Positions 60,361 through 64,000 of a stretch of 64,000 bases of DNA are shown one piece after another. This DNA is from Clostridia bacterium. GTDB taxonomy: Bacteria; Bacillota; Clostridia; Oscillospirales; Acutalibacteraceae. The notes beneath the pieces were generated by a model that was not told where the DNA came from, made no database searches, and saw only the letters and a program-made list of their open reading frames with translations. Made by a program: the position numbers and the translations under genes. The stretch is from the NCBI GenBank assembly GCA_017454485.1, contig JAFTCX010000056.1, positions 82,316-146,315 on the forward strand. Reading direction: 5' to 3'. Every line of letters starts with the position of its first letter. Within the stretch, counting starts at the first letter, position 1.

Positions 60361-63060
60361 TTATGCCGGATTGGTGTGCGCGGTATAACGGTCGCCGTAG
60401 GCACCCCAGTAGACCTTTCCGTCCACACGGATATAGGCGCGCACATCATAATGATAGGTTGTGCCTGCTTTTAAGTTTTTGATCAGCGCCTTGTTGGAAG
60501 CAACGTTTGCAACCTTTTTGCGCGAGCCGGTGTCGCTGACACGGTACACACAATAGCCGCTTGCGCCCTTGACCGGGCTCCACGTCAGCTTCAGGCAGGT
60601 GCGCTTTGTGGAATACTGCCGCACACCGGCCACTTTTTCGGGCTTTGTTGTTGTCATGAGCTCGTCGCCGGCTGTGCCCTCATAGGTATTGCCATCCTGT
60701 CTTGTGAACGCTTTGACAACAAAAACGGTCTGCGTTCCTGCCGAAAGGCCCTGCACGGTGTACTGCGCCGTGCTTGTGTCGCCGAGCTCAATGAGTGAAC
60801 CGTTCGTCAGATTGCGGCGGAACACACGGTAGCCGTCGACGTCCTCCATCGCGTTCCATTGCAGCGTCACGCTGTCTGTTTCGGCGGCGGTCTGCCGCAG
60901 TCCCGTGACGGCAACGGGGCCGGTGCGCGCGGTCAGCGTTAAGCTGTAGGGCGTGTAATAATTCTTTCCGCCGATCGAAACCACGGCGCGGACCTTGAAC
61001 CAATAGGACGACGAGGGCAAAAGCGACGAAACGCTGAGCGTGCGCCCCTCGGTCTTTTGCACCGCAACAAAGGCTTCGCGGTCGTCGTCATAGCGCACAA
61101 GCTGATACAGCCTTGCGCCCTCCACGGCGCTCCAGGTCAGCGTCACTGACGAGGCGGACGACGCGCTTTGCGAAAGGTGTTCCGGACCGTTGGGCAGCGT
61201 CTTTGCCGAAAACACATTGGACGCCGTGCCCCAAACGGTGGAGCCGCTCGCTTTGCTGTAGGCCTTGACGCACACCTCTAAGGTTGTGCCCGGGACAAGA
61301 TTTTGAAAGGTATACGCCGTCTTTTTCGTGGTGATCACCACATCGTTTTTGCCGCGTTCGGGGTTGTATTGATAAACGCGGTAGCCCGTTGCACCGGGCA
61401 GCGCGGACCACGACAGTGTGAAGCCCGTTTCGCTCACCTTTGTCTGCTGCAAGCCGCCCACCTGCCCGACTTCGTTGGTGGTCACGACCGGCGCGCTCGT
61501 ATCGTTCGGCGGCGCGGAAGCACTGACCACATACTTGACCATCGCGAACCGTCCGACGGAATCATACGCGAGTACAACGCAGGCGCCCTCCTTGAGGAAG
61601 TTCAGCTTGGTGTCGTCGGTCACAGTACACACGCGCGTATCCAGCGAAACATATTTGAAATACAAGCGCTTGTTGCCGGTGGAATACTTCGGCGTATAAA
61701 GCCCGGTGGAAACGGTTTTTTTGGAAACCGGCATGGTGAAGCCGCACGGGATGAAGCCCTTATAGGCTGTGCCGTCATAGACAAATTTCACCTGATACCA
61801 CACGGGGTAGCGCAAAATGCTGTCGTAATAGCGCGAGTCGGTCGGATAGGTGCCGAGCACGGTCAGGTTCGTTCCGGGCGCAAGGGTGAACGCCATTTTG
61901 TCGTAGTTCGTGGACGGCCCTGTGCGGATGCTGGACGCAGAGGACAGCGAAACCTTCACCGTTTGCGACGCGGCGTCGGCCAGCTTGAGCGTGCCGGTGT
62001 TGTCGGCCGCGCCGGGCATGTTGCGAAACACGGGGATGGAAAACACGAAGTGCTGTCCGAGCAGACCCATCGAAAGATAGGAGCGGTAAGAGGCATACGC
62101 CTGCACGCACGCGCCGGAGATGTTCGTCATGTACTGGTGATTGTAAAGCCCGTAGGCGCTGTTCGGGTTGACGCAGAAGCGCTGGTAATAGCCGGTGTCC
62201 TGCCCCTTTGCGATATAGGTGTTCGCAAGATACTGCGCGCCGCCGAGGATGCTTTTTTTCGGCGTTGTCCAGGGACGGCCGTAGGTGCCGTCCTTGCCGT
62301 TGGCAGCCCAGGCAAGGCCGCGTGTGACAGCGCCGGCGCCGTCGGACGCGCCGATGTTATAGAAGTTATAGATGCCGGGATAGGTGCTGTTTTTGCCGCT
62401 CACGCTGCCGGAACCGGAAGAGCCGATCTCGCTGCGGATTTTTGAGGCAAGAAAGCACGGGTTTACGTTATAAGTTTGACCGGCCTCATAAATGGCTGAG
62501 GCATAGGTCTGATTGATCGTCTTTGTCTCGCCGTCGCTCGTGAGATAGGTCATCTTTTTGTTATACATGAACGTGCCGGACAGCACGACATCGACGGCCT
62601 CAACAGTGAAGGAATCGTCAAAGCTGAGCAGCTCAAACTGAAAGATGTTCTCCTCGTTGAGGAAGTTGCGCGGATCCATAAAAAAGGACACGGCGAACTT
62701 GTTGGCGGTGCAAAAGCCGCCGTCCTTCTGAATATAGGCGCCGGAGCTGTAGTTATAGTCGCCGGTGTTTTTGCTCTTGAACAGGTTCGTATAGTTATCG
62801 GAGATCTCCACCACGGAGCGTCCCCCGCTGCTTTCAATGTCAATGACTTCGTTCCAGTCAAGGCCGGTATCCAGCGCCTGAAATTCCCACGAGGGATAAA
62901 GCTGGTGCAGCTCACGCAGCTTCACGCGGTAGCTTTCCGGAAACGCGGAAATGCTTTTTTCAAACGCGGCGTCCGCGCCGAGCGACGGCATTGCAAACAG
63001 CAGCGCCAAAGCCGCGATCAGCGCAGCGCAAACAAGGCCGCAAAGACCTTTTCGTTTCAT
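60361..63060 (-). CDS. Large secreted autolysin: glucosaminidase-like domain, SH3 and four fibronectin type III repeats
   Basis: 899 residues. Signal peptide (GLCGLVCAALIAALALLFAMPSLGADA), then a LytD-type N-acetylglucosaminidase domain up to about 360 with the catalytic-Glu region FLASKIRSEIGSSGSGSVSGK and AWAANGKDGTYGRPW. A bacterial SH3-like unit follows (SASSIRTGPSTNYDKMAFTLAPGTNLTVLGTY). The second half has four FN3 repeats (for example FTLSWSALPGATGYRVYQYN, VTLTWSAVEGARLYQLVRYD, VTLQWNAMEDVDGYRVFRRN and LKLTWSPVKGASGYCVYRVS). Start at 63060 (GGGAAG upstream); the frame is open beyond without a ribosome site. Acts in the cell wall. Confidence 0.88.
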   Translation of the reverse strand: MKRKGLCGLVCAALIAALALLFAMPSLGADAAFEKSISAFPESYRVKLRELHQLYPSWEFQALDTGLDWNEVIDIESSGGRSVVEISDNYTNLFKSKNTGDYNYSSGAYIQKDGGFCTANKFAVSFFMDPRNFLNEENIFQFELLSFDDSFTVEAVDVVLSGTFMYNKKMTYLTSDGETKTINQTYASAIYEAGQTYNVNPCFLASKIRSEIGSSGSGSVSGKNSTYPGIYNFYNIGASDGAGAVTRGLAWAANGKDGTYGRPWTTPKKSILGGAQYLANTYIAKGQDTGYYQRFCVNPNSAYGLYNHQYMTNISGACVQAYASYRSYLSMGLLGQHFVFSIPVFRNMPGAADNTGTLKLADAASQTVKVSLSSASSIRTGPSTNYDKMAFTLAPGTNLTVLGTYPTDSRYYDSILRYPVWYQVKFVYDGTAYKGFIPCGFTMPVSKKTVSTGLYTPKYSTGNKRLYFKYVSLDTRVCTVTDDTKLNFLKEGACVVLAYDSVGRFAMVKYVVSASAPPNDTSAPVVTTNEVGQVGGLQQTKVSETGFTLSWSALPGATGYRVYQYNPERGKNDVVITTKKTAYTFQNLVPGTTLEVCVKAYSKASGSTVWGTASNVFSAKTLPNGPEHLSQSASSASSVTLTWSAVEGARLYQLVRYDDDREAFVAVQKTEGRTLSVSSLLPSSSYWFKVRAVVSIGGKNYYTPYSLTLTARTGPVAVTGLRQTAAETDSVTLQWNAMEDVDGYRVFRRNLTNGSLIELGDTSTAQYTVQGLSAGTQTVFVVKAFTRQDGNTYEGTAGDELMTTTKPEKVAGVRQYSTKRTCLKLTWSPVKGASGYCVYRVSDTGSRKKVANVASNKALIKNLKAGTTYHYDVRAYIRVDGKVYWGAYGDRYTAHTNPA

Positions 63061-63097
63061 GAACTCACTTCCCTGAAAAAAGATTTCCGATTCTTTT

Positions 63098-63517
63098 TTA
63101 TCTGAGATAGGCGGGCAAAACGCTTTCCACCAGCGCGGCGTCTTTGCTGTATTCGCCCCTTTGCGCAGTTTGCTCATTCGGCTTTGCAGACGAAACGTCC
63201 GCACGCGGCGCGGTCTGCATCCGGTCGATCAGCGCGTTGAGGTTTTCACAAAGCGATTCGCCGACCTCCTTGAGCCGTTCGGTCGCTTCGGAAAGGCTTT
63301 CCACAGCGTCGCCGTCCTCCTTCGGAGAAACCGGCAGTTCCTCACGCGGTGAGCCCTGCAGCGATTCGATCTGCGCGTTCAGCGTTTCCATGGTCTCTTC
63401 CACCTGCTGCTTGTAGTCGCTGAATTCCAGCTTCATTTTTTCGATGTAAGAGATCACATCTTCCTTGTTAAAGCCGCCGAACATTTGCTTTTTGAACAGA
63501 CGTTGCTCCTTTTCCAT
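63098..63517 (-). CDS. DivIVA-domain-like protein
   Basis: 139 residues. FKKQMFGGFNKEDVISYIEKMKLEFSDYKQQVEETMETLNAQIESL resembles the N-terminal DivIVA membrane-curvature motif followed by a coiled coil; the rest is an acidic low-complexity part and another helix (LKEVGESLCENLNALIDRM). It heads the operon with the autolysin, metG and tatD, so a link to septal or polar wall growth is plausible but inferred. Confidence 0.7.
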   Translation of the reverse strand: MEKEQRLFKKQMFGGFNKEDVISYIEKMKLEFSDYKQQVEETMETLNAQIESLQGSPREELPVSPKEDGDAVESLSEATERLKEVGESLCENLNALIDRMQTAPRADVSSAKPNEQTAQRGEYSKDAALVESVLPAYLR

Positions 63518-63556
63518 TTGTCATTCCCCGCTTCTTTTCAATATATAGATAGTTGT

Positions 63557-63585
63557 ATTATATCACAACTTTTTCCTTGATTCAA
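63557..63585 (-). promoter_or_regulatory. Sigma-A promoter of the DivIVA-autolysin-metG-tatD operon
   Basis: TTGAAT (63585-63580), 17-nt spacer, TATAAT (63562-63557), about 40 nt before the start codon. Confidence 0.75.
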
Positions 63586-63627
63586 CCTTTCCGCCGAAAA
63601 AAGGGGCGACTGCCGACGTTTCTTTTA

Positions 63628-63652
63628 TGGTTGCGGGAGAAGGACTTGAACC
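63628..63652 (-). pseudogene. tRNA 3'-end remnant
   Basis: Read on the - strand it gives a T-loop (GGTTCAAGTCC), an acceptor strand TCCCGCA and a genomic CCA end. No matching 5' half (TGCGGGA acceptor, D-arm, anticodon arm) is found at the expected distance, so it is not a complete tRNA. Confidence 0.5.
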
Positions 63653-63705
63653 TATTCGCGGCGGCTGTGCCGCCTTGCCCCTCGCAAACGTCGTCGCCCC
63701 GCTCG

Positions 63706-63770
63706 CTTGGAGCGCGTCGCGGCGCTCGTCGGGCTCATAACAGGGAAGTCGATTCAGATCCTGTTCCGGT
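63706..63770 (+). pseudogene. tRNA(Met)-like internal fragment
   Basis: GCTCGTCGGGCTCATAACA (63724-63742) looks like the D-arm end and CAT anticodon loop of a tRNA(Met), followed by a T-loop-like ATTCAGATCC. The anticodon stem does not pair (CGGG opposite CAGG) and there is no CCA end. It faces the - strand fragment at 63628. Confidence 0.4.
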
Positions 63771-63775
63771 AAAGA

Positions 63776-63816
63776 GTAAAACAAACGGACCGCCAAAGGC
63801 GATCCGTTTGTTTTAC
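63776..63816. terminator. Long perfect palindrome, possible terminator
   Basis: GTAAAACAAACGGA and TCCGTTTGTTTTAC are perfect inverted repeats of 14 bp, with an inner CGCC/GGCG stem and a 3-nt loop. The arms are A/T-rich on both outer sides, so it could stop transcription from either side. Confidence 0.5.
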
Positions 63817-63880
63817 TGGCACGTTGCACCAAAAAAGATATTTTGCTTTTTTGTGTTAGCGAGGGCGTTTTCTCATTCAT

Positions 63881-63924
63881 AAACCAGAAGTCAAGAGGAT
63901 GACTCCTGGTTTATTTCATTTTTT
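63881..63924 (+). terminator. Hairpin with T-run, terminator candidate
   Basis: AAACCAGAAGTCA/TGACTCCTGGTTT stem (63881-63912, one mismatch) followed by ATTTCATTTTTT. No rightward gene ends here, so its purpose is unclear. Confidence 0.5.
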
Positions 63925-64000
63925 GAGATAGCCGATATAATGATATCAGGCTACAGTTTTTTGCTTGCTTTACAAAGATGTCGCCATTTGCCTGACCGCC

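Larger units (their letters stand above)
63518..64000. other. Non-coding right end with tRNA-like fragments and long palindromes
   Basis: 483 bp without a convincing gene. Besides the promoter, tRNA-like pieces and palindromes listed separately, the last 90 bp show nothing I can identify. The two open frames crossing it read like antisense tRNA. Confidence 0.6.

Noticed and set aside
58371-60482. 703-codon rightward open frame opposite metG
   Set aside because: Antisense shadow of metG; no motif, no SD.
63553-63882. Open frames on both strands at the right end (products with DLN...YEPDE-type text)
   Set aside because: This text is what antisense tRNA sequence gives when translated; treated as non-coding.

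Overview
The window looks like a chromosomal segment of a spore-forming, anaerobic Clostridia member, most likely an Oscillospiraceae/Ruminococcaceae-type gut bacterium. This is inferred from spoIVB next to spo0A, a bacterial V/A-type ATPase operon, a THF riboswitch ahead of folT, FtsEX with PcsB/EnvC-like hydrolases, a TrpR-like regulator leading a complete his operon, and the moderate GC content with many GGAGG ribosome sites and clean sigma-A promoters. No phage, plasmid, CRISPR array or intact IS element was seen.

Layout. 1-11.1 kb: the 5' part of a ribosome hibernation factor gene, ligA, an orphan ABC-type binding lipoprotein with a Crp/Fnr regulator, a zinc-ribbon/membrane/TPR-like protein, and a six-gene leftward operon (two lipoproteins or anchored proteins with a shared repeat, ProX editing protein, Dabb protein, membrane M28 peptidase, VanY-type carboxypeptidase). 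11.2-20 kb: a nine-gene leftward V-type ATPase operon (G/H-C-I-K-F-E-A-B-D). 20.1-24.3 kb: rightward LUD protein, DUF421/DUF4363 pair, and NfeD/SPFH pair with a small zinc-motif membrane protein. 24.3-28.7 kb: leftward lon-engB-glpP-GNAT-DUF378. 28.9-32.4 kb: rightward cca, THF riboswitch, folT, phosphoesterase. 32.4-41.4 kb: DUF2804 gene and a complete his operon (regulator-Z-G-D-C-B-H-A-F-IE) with one promoter carrying a likely operator. 41.5-43.6 kb: spo0A and spoIVB. 43.7-52.2 kb: a cell-envelope block (glycerophosphotransferase, S41-like protein, two M23 proteins, ftsX, ftsE, CdaR-type regulator). 52.5-57.2 kb: an M16 peptidase pair and topoisomerase III. 57.6-63.5 kb: a leftward operon of DivIVA-like protein, large autolysin, metG and tatD. 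63.5-64 kb: non-coding sequence with tRNA-like remnants and long palindromes.

How things work together. Several blocks are coherent pathways: histidine synthesis is complete; the ATPase operon encodes a whole rotary enzyme; FtsE/FtsX with the two coiled-coil M23 proteins probably forms a division-linked peptidoglycan hydrolysis machine; SpoIVB and Spo0A link to sporulation.

The most interesting non-genic signal is a 161-bp near-palindromic element present three times (2288-2448, 11847-12007, 20747-20907). Each copy is exactly the same length and lies at the 3' end of a gene; the copy inside the ATPase operon supplies the last residues and stop codon of subunit B. Other points of interest are an S41-family protein whose nucleophile is Tyr, a Spo0A with an altered acidic pocket, an SD/terminator-like hairpin overlapping the DUF421 start, a THF riboswitch with two mutually exclusive hairpins at the Shine-Dalgarno site, and a his promoter with a palindromic operator. 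All calls were made by eye from sequence; no database search was run.
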